NCBI RefSeq assembly: GCF_947503855.1
Contig: NZ_CANNFF010000008.1
Coordinates: forward strand, 62,001 to 126,000
DNA length: 64,000 nt
Source: an uncultured Polaribacter sp.
GTDB lineage: Bacteria > Bacteroidota > Bacteroidia > Flavobacteriales > Flavobacteriaceae
Direction of reading: 5' to 3'
The notes under the pieces are model-generated. The model was given only the letters and a program-made list of their open reading frames with translations. It did not search any database and had not been told where the DNA came from. The translations under genes were made by a program, and so were the position numbers. This document shows, one piece after another, positions 45,270 through 55,510 of the stretch (the first letter of the stretch is position 1; each line of letters begins with the position of its first letter).

Positions 45270-47363
45270 TTATTGTTGATTTGCTTGAATTGCCGTTAAT
45301 AAAACTGTGTTAAAAATATCGTCTACAGTGCATCCTCTGCTTAAATCGTTTACAGGTTTGTTTAAACCTTGTAACATAGGTCCAATGGCTAAGGCGCCAG
45401 TTTCTCTTTGTATGGCTTTGTATGTGTTATTACCGGTATTTAAATCTGGAAAAATTAATACAGAAGCTTGACCTGCAACATCAGAATTTGGCATTTTTGT
45501 TTTGGCAACAGACGTGTCTACAGCTGCATCATATTGTATTGGGCCTTCAATTTTTAAATTAGGATTTTTGGCTTTTACCAATTGAGTTGCTTTACGAACT
45601 TTTTCTACTTCTTCTCCTTTTCCAGAACTACCAGAAGAGTAAGAAAGCATGGCAACTTTGGCTTCGATACCAAAAGCTTCTGCAGATAATGCAGATGAAA
45701 TTGCAATTTCAGAAAGTTGTTCTGCATTTGGGTTAGGATTTACAGCACAGTCTCCCATAACAGAAACTCTATCTGATAAACACATAAAAAATACGGAAGA
45801 TACTATAGAAACATTAGGCTTTGTTTTTATCAATTGTAACGCTGGTTTTATGGTATGCATGGTTGTGTGTACTGCACCAGAAACCATACCATCTGCCAAA
45901 CCGTTTAAAATCATTAAAGTACCGTAATAAGAAACATCTCTGGTTAAATCCATAGCTGTTGTCTCAGTCATTCCTTTATGTTTTCTGGCATTAAAAAGTG
46001 TGTTTGCAAATTCTTTATTATGTATAGAGTCTTCTGGATTTAGAACATTTATTTTGTCTAAATCAATTTGAATTCCTATTTGATCGCATTTTAATTGAAT
46101 GGTTCTTTTATCTCCTAACAAAGTTAAATCTACAATGTCTAATAATTGTAAACGTGCTGCAGCTCTAATAATTCTTTCATCATCACCTTCTGGCAACACA
46201 ATATGTTTTTTATGAGCTCTAGCTTTCTGTAACAAGTTATACTGAAACATGCTAGGTGTTAATCTATCTGAATGATATGAGGTTAAAATATTGGTTAAAC
46301 CTTCTGCATTTACATACTTATCAAAAGTATCTAAAGAGAGTAATATTTTTTTGTTATGAGTAGCATAAATTTTAGATTTTACTGCTCCAATTTTATTAGT
46401 AATTTTAAAGGTACCTCCATCTACAGCTATAATAGGTACTGTAGATTGTACACCTTCTATTAATTTAATAATAGCATCTTCTGGTACTAAAGATCCTGTT
46501 AAAATAATCCCTGCTATTTTTGGATAATTTTTAGAGGCATTTGCTTGTAAGGCTCCTAAAATAATATCTGCTCTATCGCCAGGTGTAATTACCAATGCAT
46601 TTTCTTTAATTCGGGTTAAGTAATTCCTAAGTTGCATAGCGCCAGTACTATAGCTTCCAATAGCATTGTCTAAAAATTGTTTGCCAAATAACACTCTGCC
46701 TTTTAGAGCTTGTACCACTTCTTTTACCGTTGGAAAAGCCAAAAAATCTACTTTAGGGATAATATCTATCTGTAGTTTTTCTGGAAAACTTTTTATCAAC
46801 TCTTTACGAATGTAATCAACCTCATCTACTTCTATTTTATTTGCAATAATACCAATTACATCTACTTCTTTATTGATGAAAGAATTGTAAGAAAGTTGCA
46901 TAGTATTTATAAAATCTTTCTTTTTCTTACCATTTCCAGATCCTACAATAAGTGCTGGTATGCCCAGATTTTTGGCAATCATTAAATTTACGTCGAGTTC
47001 TGTAAAACCACCTTCGCCAGAAAAATCGGTACCTTCTACTAAAACGTAATCATAACTAGCCTCTAGTTTTTTATATTTTTTGATGACATTGTGAATTACG
47101 TCATCTGCTTTTCCTTCACTTAAAAGTTCTACAACTTCGCTTTGCGTATAAGCAAAACAGTCTTTGTAGTTTATATCTAAGTTAAAAAATTTGATTGCTG
47201 TGTTTGTATGTTCGTCATAACTATGTTCATTAAACTCGTTAATAATAGGTCTAAAATACCCTACTTTGGCAGATTTAATTAACATCATTCTTAAGAGTCC
47301 TAAAGAAATTAAAGATTTACCACTGTCAGATTCAACAGTGGCAATATAGATGGCTTTACTCAT
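45270..47363 (-). CDS. pta: Phosphate acetyltransferase, long form
   Basis: Forms acetyl phosphate from acetyl-CoA. 697 residues, the long Pta type: an N-terminal P-loop-like (BioD/CobQ) domain (about 1-200, YIATVESDSGKSLISLGLL), a DRTGG domain (about 215-330), and the catalytic PTA_PTB domain (about 375-695) with LPEGDDERI and SSGSSGKGEEVEKVR. A terminator and a -7 promoter element lie upstream. ackA follows. Confidence 0.96.
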   Translation of the reverse strand: MSKAIYIATVESDSGKSLISLGLLRMMLIKSAKVGYFRPIINEFNEHSYDEHTNTAIKFFNLDINYKDCFAYTQSEVVELLSEGKADDVIHNVIKKYKKLEASYDYVLVEGTDFSGEGGFTELDVNLMIAKNLGIPALIVGSGNGKKKKDFINTMQLSYNSFINKEVDVIGIIANKIEVDEVDYIRKELIKSFPEKLQIDIIPKVDFLAFPTVKEVVQALKGRVLFGKQFLDNAIGSYSTGAMQLRNYLTRIKENALVITPGDRADIILGALQANASKNYPKIAGIILTGSLVPEDAIIKLIEGVQSTVPIIAVDGGTFKITNKIGAVKSKIYATHNKKILLSLDTFDKYVNAEGLTNILTSYHSDRLTPSMFQYNLLQKARAHKKHIVLPEGDDERIIRAAARLQLLDIVDLTLLGDKRTIQLKCDQIGIQIDLDKINVLNPEDSIHNKEFANTLFNARKHKGMTETTAMDLTRDVSYYGTLMILNGLADGMVSGAVHTTMHTIKPALQLIKTKPNVSIVSSVFFMCLSDRVSVMGDCAVNPNPNAEQLSEIAISSALSAEAFGIEAKVAMLSYSSGSSGKGEEVEKVRKATQLVKAKNPNLKIEGPIQYDAAVDTSVAKTKMPNSDVAGQASVLIFPDLNTGNNTYKAIQRETGALAIGPMLQGLNKPVNDLSRGCTVDDIFNTVLLTAIQANQQ

Positions 47364-47383
47364 TTTTTATTTTTAATATGGCA

Positions 47384-47391
47384 CAAAAATA
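47384..47391 (-). promoter_or_regulatory. -7 promoter element for pta-ackA
   Basis: Minus strand TATTTTTG, 20 bases before the pta ATG at 47363, matching TAnnTTTG. The usual -33 TTG is absent; the place is taken by the T tract and stem of the terminator at 47398-47427. Confidence 0.45.
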
Positions 47392-47397
47392 AGATAT

Positions 47398-47427
47398 AAA
47401 AAAATGACTAATTGTGATATTAGTCAT
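47398..47427 (-). terminator. Terminator between the carboxyltransferase and pta
   Basis: Nine-base perfect stem ATGACTAAT (47404-47412) and ATTAGTCAT (47419-47427), six-base loop, followed on the minus strand by seven T (47404-47398). The stem is AT-rich. Its position right upstream of the pta -7 element means it could also serve as an operator. Confidence 0.6.
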
Positions 47428-47457
47428 ATTAATTATTAAAAGGGACTTAAGGGTGTT

Positions 47458-49101
47458 TTAAACCTGTAAAACACCCATATTAAATTTTTTCTCAATAGGA
47501 GCATGGTTTGCAGCTTCTATTCCCATAGAAATCCATGTTCTTGTATCTAAGGGATTTATCACAGCATCTGTCCAAATTCTTGCAGCTGCATAATAAGGAG
47601 AAATTTGCTTGTCATAACGCGATTTTATTTTGTCAAATAACTCAGCTTCTTTTTCAGGTGTAATTTTTTCGCCTTTCTTTTTTAGTGATGCTGTTTCTAT
47701 TTGTAGTAAAACTTTAGCGGCAGAATTACCACTCATTACCGCTAATTCAGCACTTGGCCATGCAACAATTAATCTTGGATCATAGGCTTTACCGCACATA
47801 GCATAATTACCTGCACCATAAGAGTTACCAATTACAATAGTAAATTTTGGTACCACAGAATTGCTAACTGCATTTACCATTTTAGCACCATCTTTTATAA
47901 TTCCACCATGTTCTGATTTGCTGCCTACCATAAAACCAGTAACATCTTGTAAGAAGACTAAAGGGATTTTTTTCTGATTACAATTGGCAATAAAACGAGT
48001 TGCTTTGTCTGCAGAATCGTTGTAAATAACGCCACCAAATTGCATTTCTGTAGGTTTGGTTTTAGACGAAGTTGTTTTTACTAATTTACGTTGATTGGCA
48101 ATAATGCCTACTGCCCAACCATCAATTCTGGCATAACCTGTTAAAATGGTTTTGCCATACCCTTCTTTATATTGTTCAAATTCAGAATTATCTACCAAAC
48201 GCTTGATGATTTCTACCATATCATACTGCGCGTTTCTTTCTCTTGGTAAAATTCCAAAAATATCTTCTTCGTTTTCTTTTGGTGGATAAGATTCTATTTT
48301 ACTAAAACCAGCTTTGTCATAATCGCCAATTTTATCGACTATAAATTTTATTTTATCAAGTGCATCTTTATCATCTTTTGCTTTGTAATCTGTGACTCCA
48401 GAAACTTCGCAATGTGTGGTTGCACCGCCCAATGTTTCATTATCAATAGACTCGCCAATTGCTGCTTTAACCAAATAGCTTCCTGCTAGAAAAATACTTG
48501 CGGTTTTGTCAACAATCATTGCTTCGTCGCTCATAATAGGTAAATAAGCACCACCAGCAACACAACTACCCATAATAGCAGAGATTTGGGTAATCCCCAT
48601 ACTACTCATTACAGCATTGTTTCTAAAAATGCGTCCAAAGTGTTCTTTATCTGGAAAAATTTCGTCTTGCATTGGTAAATACACACCTGCAGAATCTACG
48701 AGATAAATAATTGGTAATTTATTTTCTATGGATATTTCTTGTGCTCGTAAATTCTTTTTTCCTGTAATAGGAAACCAAGCACCTGCTTTTACAGTGGCAT
48801 CATTAGCAACTACAATGCACTGTTTGCCTTTAATGTAGCCAATTTTTACAACGACACCTCCAGAAGGACATCCCCCATGTTCTGCATACATATCTTCGCC
48901 AGCAAAAGCCCCAATTTCTATAGATTTTTCATTTTTGTCTAATAAATAGTCAATACGTTCTCTTGCTGTTAACTTTCCTTTTTCATGATGTTTATCAATT
49001 CTTTTTTGACCCCCACCTAATTTTACTTTTGCAAATTTTCTTTTTAAATCAGAAACTAAAAGTTTGTTATAATCTTCGTTTTTATTGAAGTTTAAATCCA
49101 T
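47458..49101 (-). CDS. Acyl-CoA carboxylase carboxyltransferase, methylcrotonyl-like
   Basis: 547 residues, the carboxyltransferase beta chain that moves CO2 from biotin to an acyl-CoA. The MCC-beta style is suggested by GGCPSGGVVVKIG, ANDATVKAGAWFPITGKKNLRAQE, and HFGRIFRNNAVMSSMGI; the second half has FLQDVTGFMVGSKSEHGGIIKDGAKMV. This fits leucine degradation, but propionyl-CoA specificity is not excluded. No biotin carboxylase/carrier subunit gene is adjacent. It lies downstream of the giant surface protein gene with a 111-bp gap. Confidence 0.9.
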   Translation of the reverse strand: MDLNFNKNEDYNKLLVSDLKRKFAKVKLGGGQKRIDKHHEKGKLTARERIDYLLDKNEKSIEIGAFAGEDMYAEHGGCPSGGVVVKIGYIKGKQCIVVANDATVKAGAWFPITGKKNLRAQEISIENKLPIIYLVDSAGVYLPMQDEIFPDKEHFGRIFRNNAVMSSMGITQISAIMGSCVAGGAYLPIMSDEAMIVDKTASIFLAGSYLVKAAIGESIDNETLGGATTHCEVSGVTDYKAKDDKDALDKIKFIVDKIGDYDKAGFSKIESYPPKENEEDIFGILPRERNAQYDMVEIIKRLVDNSEFEQYKEGYGKTILTGYARIDGWAVGIIANQRKLVKTTSSKTKPTEMQFGGVIYNDSADKATRFIANCNQKKIPLVFLQDVTGFMVGSKSEHGGIIKDGAKMVNAVSNSVVPKFTIVIGNSYGAGNYAMCGKAYDPRLIVAWPSAELAVMSGNSAAKVLLQIETASLKKKGEKITPEKEAELFDKIKSRYDKQISPYYAAARIWTDAVINPLDTRTWISMGIEAANHAPIEKKFNMGVLQV

Positions 49102-49212
49102 AGGAAATTCTATCTAAGTTTTTGCTAAATTAAGAAAATATGTTGTGAAACCCTTGTTGAGTTTTTTGGTAATTACATAAATGTTTCTTAAAATTTAAAA
49201 TAAGAACTTTTG

Positions 49213-52200
49213 TTATCTTCTAACCAAAGAAAAATTTCCTTTTTTGTTGATGGTTGGTTTAGTTTTGTCAGCAGGAATTAAGGTGATGTTATACCAATAA
49301 TCATCTGAGGTTAGTAATTTGCCATTGTAAGTACCATTCCAACCTTGGGAGTCTATAGGAATTTGTGCGACTAATTTACCATACCTATTAAAAATATTGA
49401 TACTTGCATTCGGATAAAAAGTTTTGTTAGCGCCTTTTACTGCCCAAGTATCATTTTTACCATCGCCATTTGGTGTAAAGAATTTTGGAAATTGAATAAC
49501 AGAAACTTGCAAAGTAGCATCTGGTACACAGCCATTTTTATCGTTTACAATAATGGTGTAAATACTACCTTCTAAGTTTTCAAATAAAGGTTCGTTTTGA
49601 AATGGAGTGGTGGTGTTTTCATCATCATTTTTTAATGCAAATTGATAATCACCAGGACCTAAATCGTTATTTATAGTATCTATAGAGATAGATAAATTTG
49701 CATTACTACCAATAATATTGCCTTCATCTACAATGGTTACAAAACTAGATAATAAGGTTGCAGGATTGGATTCGTTCACAACAATGGTTTCTGATCTAGT
49801 ACAATTGGTACCATTGGTTGTTGTTGCAGTAACTGTGTAATTTCCACCTACTGTAACATCTGCAGTTTCTGCAAAACTAATAATTGTTCCTGATGAATCT
49901 TTCCATTGATAAGTGTATACACCTGCAGGATTTTCTACACCAATGGTTAAAGGTGTATCATTTAAACAAATAATTTGAGGAGAAGTTACCATAAAATCAG
50001 GTAAAGGATTTACTATTAACTGAAAACTAGCGTCATCATTTACACACAAAGTTCTTTTATTTTGAATGCGAACAAAAATAGTTTCTGTAGGATTTGAATT
50101 GGTGTAAGGAGAAGCAATTGGTGCAAATCCAGTAGCAGCATCTATATCATTTGCATGAAATGTAACATTAAAATCATCTGGATCTTGCGAACCTAATAAA
50201 GCTGGAATTTGGCTATCTAAATCGATGTTTTGAATGATTCCATTAGTATCATCACCATCCAAATCATCATCACAATAAGAAAGGTTAGAAACAGGTGTAA
50301 AAGTAGGCTCAGGGTTTACAATAACATCAAAATTAGAAATACTGTTTACACAGCCTGTATCTGTATTTTCTATTCTGATGTAAATGGTTTCTCTATTTGG
50401 AGTTTCGTTAGAATAAGGAGATACCAAAGGGTTATTACCACTTTGGGCATCAGCAAAAGAACGATGATAGGTTACAGCATTTATACTTTGATCTTGTATA
50501 CCCAAAATACCAGAAGTCTGGGAGTCTAAATCAATAGATTGTGAAAAACCGTTTCTGGCAGAGCCATCAGAATTATCATCACAGATTTCTAAATCTGCCA
50601 CAAAATTTGCCACAGGAATAGGATTTACAATTAGATTAAAACTGGTATGATCTGTAAAACAACCAGTGTTATTGTTGGTTACTCGTACAAAAATTGGTTG
50701 TATATCTCTAACTGTATTAGCAAAAGGTGAAGCTTGCGGGTTTGAACCTGAATTTGCTTCAGCTGCAGAAAGGTGGTAGGTTACCGAAAAATCGGCAGGA
50801 TTTTGAGAGCCTAAAATAGTAGCTGTTTGAGCTTCTAAGTCGAAGTTTTGTATAATTCCGTTTTCTGCATCACCATCTGTAACATCATCACATAATTCTA
50901 AATCTGTAACTGGGTTTGCAGTTGGTGTGGAGTCTGTTTTTAAGTATAACTCTCCAGTACCTGAACAGTTGTTATTGTTTTTGTTGGTTATTTTAAAATA
51001 AATAGTTTGCCTTGTATTATTAGAAGGATAACCGATGTTTCTATAATTAGAAATATTACCAATGGCATTAATTACAGCAGTTCTATCTGCAGTGGTTTCA
51101 TAATAAGAAACTTCTAAATCTGGACGTAAAGTTATTGGGAAAAATGCTAAAATTTCTGTGTTAGCAATACTAAAATCAAAATTTGTGATTCCATCAGTAT
51201 CATCATTTAGTGTACCATTTGTACCATCTTCTTGAAGAAAATCATCACAAACGCTAGGAAATTCTTTATTATAAGCTACATCTGCAGCAGCTTCTACTTC
51301 AATGTTAATCTTAGAAATCGTAAAACATCCTTCTGAAGAAATGGTTCTAACCCAAGCTTCTCCAGTTTGATTTACGGGAAAACGAATTTCATCAGCCACT
51401 AAAGGTGTTCCAGCTTTTGCATTTGCTTCATTTTCAAAATATTGAAAAGTTTCGTTTGTCGAATTTGAAGAAATAGAAATTTCTGCTTCTGTAAGGTTTA
51501 CTGATGATATTCTATCTAAATCATCATCGCATTGTAATAAGTCTACTTCTGCAACGACAACAGGTACTGGATTAATTTTGGCTGTAATGGCATTAGAAAT
51601 TTTTTCACATGAATTTCCTACTTTTGTTAATAGAACTCTGTAAAGATTGTTGTTAAAAGACAAAGGTATATTTGTAATTTGTAAATCTTTGGTATTTACA
51701 CCATTATAAATAGCATTGTTCGAAATAGGACTCCAATTTGTACCATTATCTGTAGAAAATTCCCATTGAAAACCGTCTGCAGTAGTATCTATGGTAATCA
51801 TACTTGTTGAGTTTTCACAAAATGTAACATTTGTAAAACTATTTATTACGATGGCAGCACTTGTTGTATAGTTTATACTAGGAGTTGTATAGCCATTTGT
51901 ATTGTTAATTACTAGACCATTTGAATCTACAACAAAAGGGTTGGCAAATAAAATACCAGATCCATTACCTGTAAAACCCGCTTCAATAACATCAAAACAA
52001 GCGTCGTTATCTGAATCTAATTCTAAGAAATTAAAAATACCATCTGAATCTGTATCTGCAATTGAGTAATTAACTGAAAGAGTGGTTACAGATATATCAT
52101 TTTCTAAATTATCTGTAATTCCGTTTGAATTGGTGTCTGTAAAACCATCTATTAAACCATCAACATTGGTGTCTAAATTATGGCTAGATTCTGTGGAATC

Positions 52201-54696
52201 GTATATTCCATCATTATCAGAATCTAAATCTAAATAATTAGGAACACCATCTCCATCAGTATCCATTATTAATGTAAAACTATCAAAAATATCATCTAAA
52301 CCATCTAAATTAGCATCTGTATTTGTTAAATTAATTTTTTGATTAGCAGCTTCAAACAAATCTGGAACTCCATCATTGTCAGAATCTAAATCTAAAGCAT
52401 CTTCAATGCCATCTCCATCAGAGTCTCTTTTAACACTGGTAAGTTTTAATGAAGCATTAAAAATAGAATTTAACACATTTGATGTGGCTGTATGTAAAAA
52501 GAGGAATTTCTCTACATCATTAGCAACAAACTTAAAAGGTATTGTTCCATTTGGATTTGGATTGTATTTAAAACGAATTAATGAACTAGAGAAATTGGTG
52601 ACTCCTGTTTCAAATTCTCCATCAAAATTGGTGTCTACCATTAAAATATTATCAGGGTCTATTAATGTTATATTTTTAGCAGATGGCGCAATACTTATTT
52701 CAAATTCTTCTCCATCTATTCTAAAATGAGTAATAGCTTGATTTTGTGTAAATTCAAAATTAAAGGTTTCTGTACTATTTAAAATATAAAAAATTGAAGC
52801 ATTACTTGTACTGTTTTCATTAATGGTAGAAGTGAAGTTTCCATTAGGATTACCAACAAAATCAACATTTCCAGATTTTGTCAATTCTGTAGTAAAAAAA
52901 TTGTTTATAACTTTACTATTTGTATTTATCGAAGGATTATCTATATCTGAAAAATTAAGGATACCATCACCAAAAGATTCAATTACATTTAAAATTCCGT
53001 CATTATCCAAATCTAAGTCTAGATTATCTATAATTAGATCGTTATCATAATCATCAGGACATAAACTTACTGGGATTTCTACAGAATTAAATGTTGCTCC
53101 TGTACAATCTATGGTACCAATTAGACGATATCTTCCTGGTTCAGAAATGACTGGTGAATAGTTTGAATTTGTACTTTTTTGTACCCAAGTATTCATACTT
53201 TCATCAAAAAATTGCCACTCAAACCTATCAAAAGCATCTGTGTTTGCTGCTTGTAAAGTTACGTTTGGTATACAATTTCCTAAGGCTGTAACAGAGGCAT
53301 CAAAATTAATCTCTGGGTTTGAAGGAAAACCAGAGTAAAAACTACCAGATGTGGCAGCTCCATTAACATTAAAATAAGCACAATATAGTTCTTCGCTACT
53401 TTCTACACTTATGGCTCCTGTTAAATTTGTTACTTTATAGGTTTCGTAATCAGAGATTCCATCATTATTTATATCAATTTCAAAAGGGCCAGAAGTAGAA
53501 AAATTAGCAATTGGCTCCGAATTTATGGTAACAGTTGCGTTTGCATTGGTTACCACAGTTACTCCTCCTGTAAAAGTAACATTACCGATATTTTCTATAA
53601 AGGGAATGTTATCTACTTTTCCTCTGCTCTCACAACTTAAAGGAGGTACAAAAAACATTCCTTGGTTGGCTTCACTATTACTAGCGCCAACTCCTTGATA
53701 AGCAAATACAGGTTTGGTTGTTTGTACAAATAAGTTGCCATTATTAAATTGATTTCCTTCAATTAGAGCGTATCCTCCAGCAGGTATTTTAGCAAAAAAA
53801 TTACTGTTACCATTTACTCTTATTTCTGTATCATCTTCATGAGCAACAATTAATACATTTTCCCAGCCATTTTCGCCATCACCTTTAACAAAAATATATT
53901 CTGTTCCTATTTTATCTAATCCTACAATTTGATCTATACCATAATCTCTTCCACCTCCATTATGAAAACTACCATTAGCAGAACCTAGATTAACAACAAT
54001 TGGTTTATCTGAATTTATTAAGGTTCCTATTAAGCCATCTTTATTTATAGTGTTATCTGCAGCATTTGTGGCTACAATATAGCTTTCTCCTTCGTTTAAA
54101 GTTATAGAAATAGGTAAAGTTCCTGAGTAGTTTTTAACAGCTATACCAGTTGGTAAATCACTAAAAGTAACCTGTGTGTTATCTTCGGATGCCATAACAG
54201 AAATAAAATTGAGATAATTACTTTGGGGGTTTTCATTAGTGTACATTCCAGCTCTAAAAATTGTGCCAAGAGCTGCAGAACCTTTACTAACTAATGCCCC
54301 AGCTTGTGCACCACCACCAGCTAAAACTCTAACAGAAACATAAATTACATCATCTGCTTCAATAATATAGCCTTTATTATTATGTATTACACTTGTTTGA
54401 GGAGAAGAAACAAATAATTGCGAATCTCCAGATTCTATAAAAATTTCTTGTGGATTAGATTTAGAAACAAAACCTGTAATATTGTTATTGGGGAAACCAA
54501 TTTGTTTAATGGTAAATGAAACATTATTAGAACTAGGCGTTGAAATATAAAAATATTGGTTTTCAGGATTGGCATTTCCTGTTTCTGCATAAGTTAAAGG
54601 TGGTATAAAATGTTTTTTACTTAATTGAGCATTTATGGTTGTTACTCCAATAAAAAAAAAGAGTACTAAGAAAAATGAGGGTTTTAAATTTTGCAT
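49213..54696 (-). CDS. Giant T9SS cargo surface protein with type B sorting domain
   Basis: 1827 residues. Signal peptide 1-23 (FFFIGVTTINAQ). About 170-440: IgGFc-binding-like domain (GRDYGIDQIVGLDKIGTEYI). About 545-580 and 755-930: thrombospondin type 3-like calcium repeats (DSDGDGIEDALDLDSDNDGVPD and others). About 955-1040: Ig/PKD-like module. About 1045-1600: five divergent ~100-residue modules, each with a CDD motif and a closing IVNP. The C-terminal ~85 residues form the type B (CHU_C) sorting signal, FFTPNGDGKNDTWAV to GNFSLVRR, for export and attachment by the type IX system. It is likely an adhesin or sheath protein. No PorP/SprF-like partner gene is adjacent, though these often accompany type B cargo. 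Confidence 0.92.
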   Translation of the reverse strand: MQNLKPSFFLVLFFFIGVTTINAQLSKKHFIPPLTYAETGNANPENQYFYISTPSSNNVSFTIKQIGFPNNNITGFVSKSNPQEIFIESGDSQLFVSSPQTSVIHNNKGYIIEADDVIYVSVRVLAGGGAQAGALVSKGSAALGTIFRAGMYTNENPQSNYLNFISVMASEDNTQVTFSDLPTGIAVKNYSGTLPISITLNEGESYIVATNAADNTINKDGLIGTLINSDKPIVVNLGSANGSFHNGGGRDYGIDQIVGLDKIGTEYIFVKGDGENGWENVLIVAHEDDTEIRVNGNSNFFAKIPAGGYALIEGNQFNNGNLFVQTTKPVFAYQGVGASNSEANQGMFFVPPLSCESRGKVDNIPFIENIGNVTFTGGVTVVTNANATVTINSEPIANFSTSGPFEIDINNDGISDYETYKVTNLTGAISVESSEELYCAYFNVNGAATSGSFYSGFPSNPEINFDASVTALGNCIPNVTLQAANTDAFDRFEWQFFDESMNTWVQKSTNSNYSPVISEPGRYRLIGTIDCTGATFNSVEIPVSLCPDDYDNDLIIDNLDLDLDNDGILNVIESFGDGILNFSDIDNPSINTNSKVINNFFTTELTKSGNVDFVGNPNGNFTSTINENSTSNASIFYILNSTETFNFEFTQNQAITHFRIDGEEFEISIAPSAKNITLIDPDNILMVDTNFDGEFETGVTNFSSSLIRFKYNPNPNGTIPFKFVANDVEKFLFLHTATSNVLNSIFNASLKLTSVKRDSDGDGIEDALDLDSDNDGVPDLFEAANQKINLTNTDANLDGLDDIFDSFTLIMDTDGDGVPNYLDLDSDNDGIYDSTESSHNLDTNVDGLIDGFTDTNSNGITDNLENDISVTTLSVNYSIADTDSDGIFNFLELDSDNDACFDVIEAGFTGNGSGILFANPFVVDSNGLVINNTNGYTTPSINYTTSAAIVINSFTNVTFCENSTSMITIDTTADGFQWEFSTDNGTNWSPISNNAIYNGVNTKDLQITNIPLSFNNNLYRVLLTKVGNSCEKISNAITAKINPVPVVVAEVDLLQCDDDLDRISSVNLTEAEISISSNSTNETFQYFENEANAKAGTPLVADEIRFPVNQTGEAWVRTISSEGCFTISKINIEVEAAADVAYNKEFPSVCDDFLQEDGTNGTLNDDTDGITNFDFSIANTEILAFFPITLRPDLEVSYYETTADRTAVINAIGNISNYRNIGYPSNNTRQTIYFKITNKNNNNCSGTGELYLKTDSTPTANPVTDLELCDDVTDGDAENGIIQNFDLEAQTATILGSQNPADFSVTYHLSAAEANSGSNPQASPFANTVRDIQPIFVRVTNNNTGCFTDHTSFNLIVNPIPVANFVADLEICDDNSDGSARNGFSQSIDLDSQTSGILGIQDQSINAVTYHRSFADAQSGNNPLVSPYSNETPNRETIYIRIENTDTGCVNSISNFDVIVNPEPTFTPVSNLSYCDDDLDGDDTNGIIQNIDLDSQIPALLGSQDPDDFNVTFHANDIDAATGFAPIASPYTNSNPTETIFVRIQNKRTLCVNDDASFQLIVNPLPDFMVTSPQIICLNDTPLTIGVENPAGVYTYQWKDSSGTIISFAETADVTVGGNYTVTATTTNGTNCTRSETIVVNESNPATLLSSFVTIVDEGNIIGSNANLSISIDTINNDLGPGDYQFALKNDDENTTTPFQNEPLFENLEGSIYTIIVNDKNGCVPDATLQVSVIQFPKFFTPNGDGKNDTWAVKGANKTFYPNASINIFNRYGKLVAQIPIDSQGWNGTYNGKLLTSDDYWYNITLIPADKTKPTINKKGNFSLVRR

Positions 54697-54784
54697 AAAT
54701 TTTTTTCTGGTAAAAATTTTTCTAAAAGTAATAATAAATCATTTAGACAATAAATAACCTATAAAATAATTAGACTTCTTAAAT

Positions 54785-54792
54785 CAAAATTA
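54785..54792 (-). promoter_or_regulatory. Possible -7 element for the surface protein gene
   Basis: Minus strand TAATTTTG, matching TAnnTTTG, 88 bases before the start at 54696. The next TTG upstream is 25 bp away, slightly beyond the normal range, so confidence is low. Confidence 0.3.
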
Positions 54793-54919
54793 GTTTAATT
54801 GCACTTTATTTTAGTATCAATCTTTTTTTTTTAATACAAAATTATTAACGAAATTGAAAACATAAAATTATTTTAGTCGATAAGTATTTATATTTAAAAG
54901 TTTTTATAAATATAAAAAG

Positions 54920-55510
54920 ATGATAATGAACAACCGTATTAAGAACGTAACCTCGAAAGTAATTTCCAGCTTTTGGGCAAAATTAGAGCAAGTAAGTTTC
55001 GATTTTCTTTTCAAGGATGGAAAAGTTGAACGTCTTACGCATGAAGTCTATGGCAGAAATGATGGAGTTGCAATATTGTTGTATAATACTTCTACAAAAA
55101 AAGTGATACTTTCTAAGCAGTTTAGAATCCCGATGTATGTTGCTGGGGTAAAAAATGGATTTTCAATCGAAGTAGTTGGAGGTGCTATTGATGAAAACGA
55201 ATCACCAGAAACCACAGTAATTAGAGAAACTAAAGAAGAAGTTGGGTATCACTTTTCAAAATTAAAAAAAGTTGCTACTGTTTTTTTATCACCGGGATTA
55301 ATGAAAGAACAAGTGCATTTGTATGTTGCAGAGTTTAATGATGACGATAAAATAGATAACGGAGGGGGTTTAGCCTCAGAAAATGAAGAAATTGAAGTGT
55401 TAGAGATTTCATTTTTAGAAGCTTTACAAATGATAGAAAATAACGATATAATTGATGCAAGAACAATTATGTTATTACAATATGTACAAGTCAAACAGTT
55501 ATTGATTTAA
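54920..55510 (+). CDS. nudK: NUDIX hydrolase, NudK (GDP-mannose) type
   Basis: 196 residues. The Nudix box spans about 87-109 (GAIDENESPETTVIRETKEEVGY), with Thr in place of the usual hydrophobic residue after RE. Outside the box it lines up with E. coli NudK from memory: YNTSTKKVILSKQFRIPMYVAG, FLSPGLMKEQVHLYVAEF, NGGGLASENEEIEVLE, and DARTIMLLQY. NudK splits GDP-mannose into GMP and mannose 1-phosphate. ATG at 54920 or 54926 are both possible. It stands alone, with a 292-bp gap after it. Confidence 0.85.
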   Translation: MIMNNRIKNVTSKVISSFWAKLEQVSFDFLFKDGKVERLTHEVYGRNDGVAILLYNTSTKKVILSKQFRIPMYVAGVKNGFSIEVVGGAIDENESPETTVIRETKEEVGYHFSKLKKVATVFLSPGLMKEQVHLYVAEFNDDDKIDNGGGLASENEEIEVLEISFLEALQMIENNDIIDARTIMLLQYVQVKQLLI

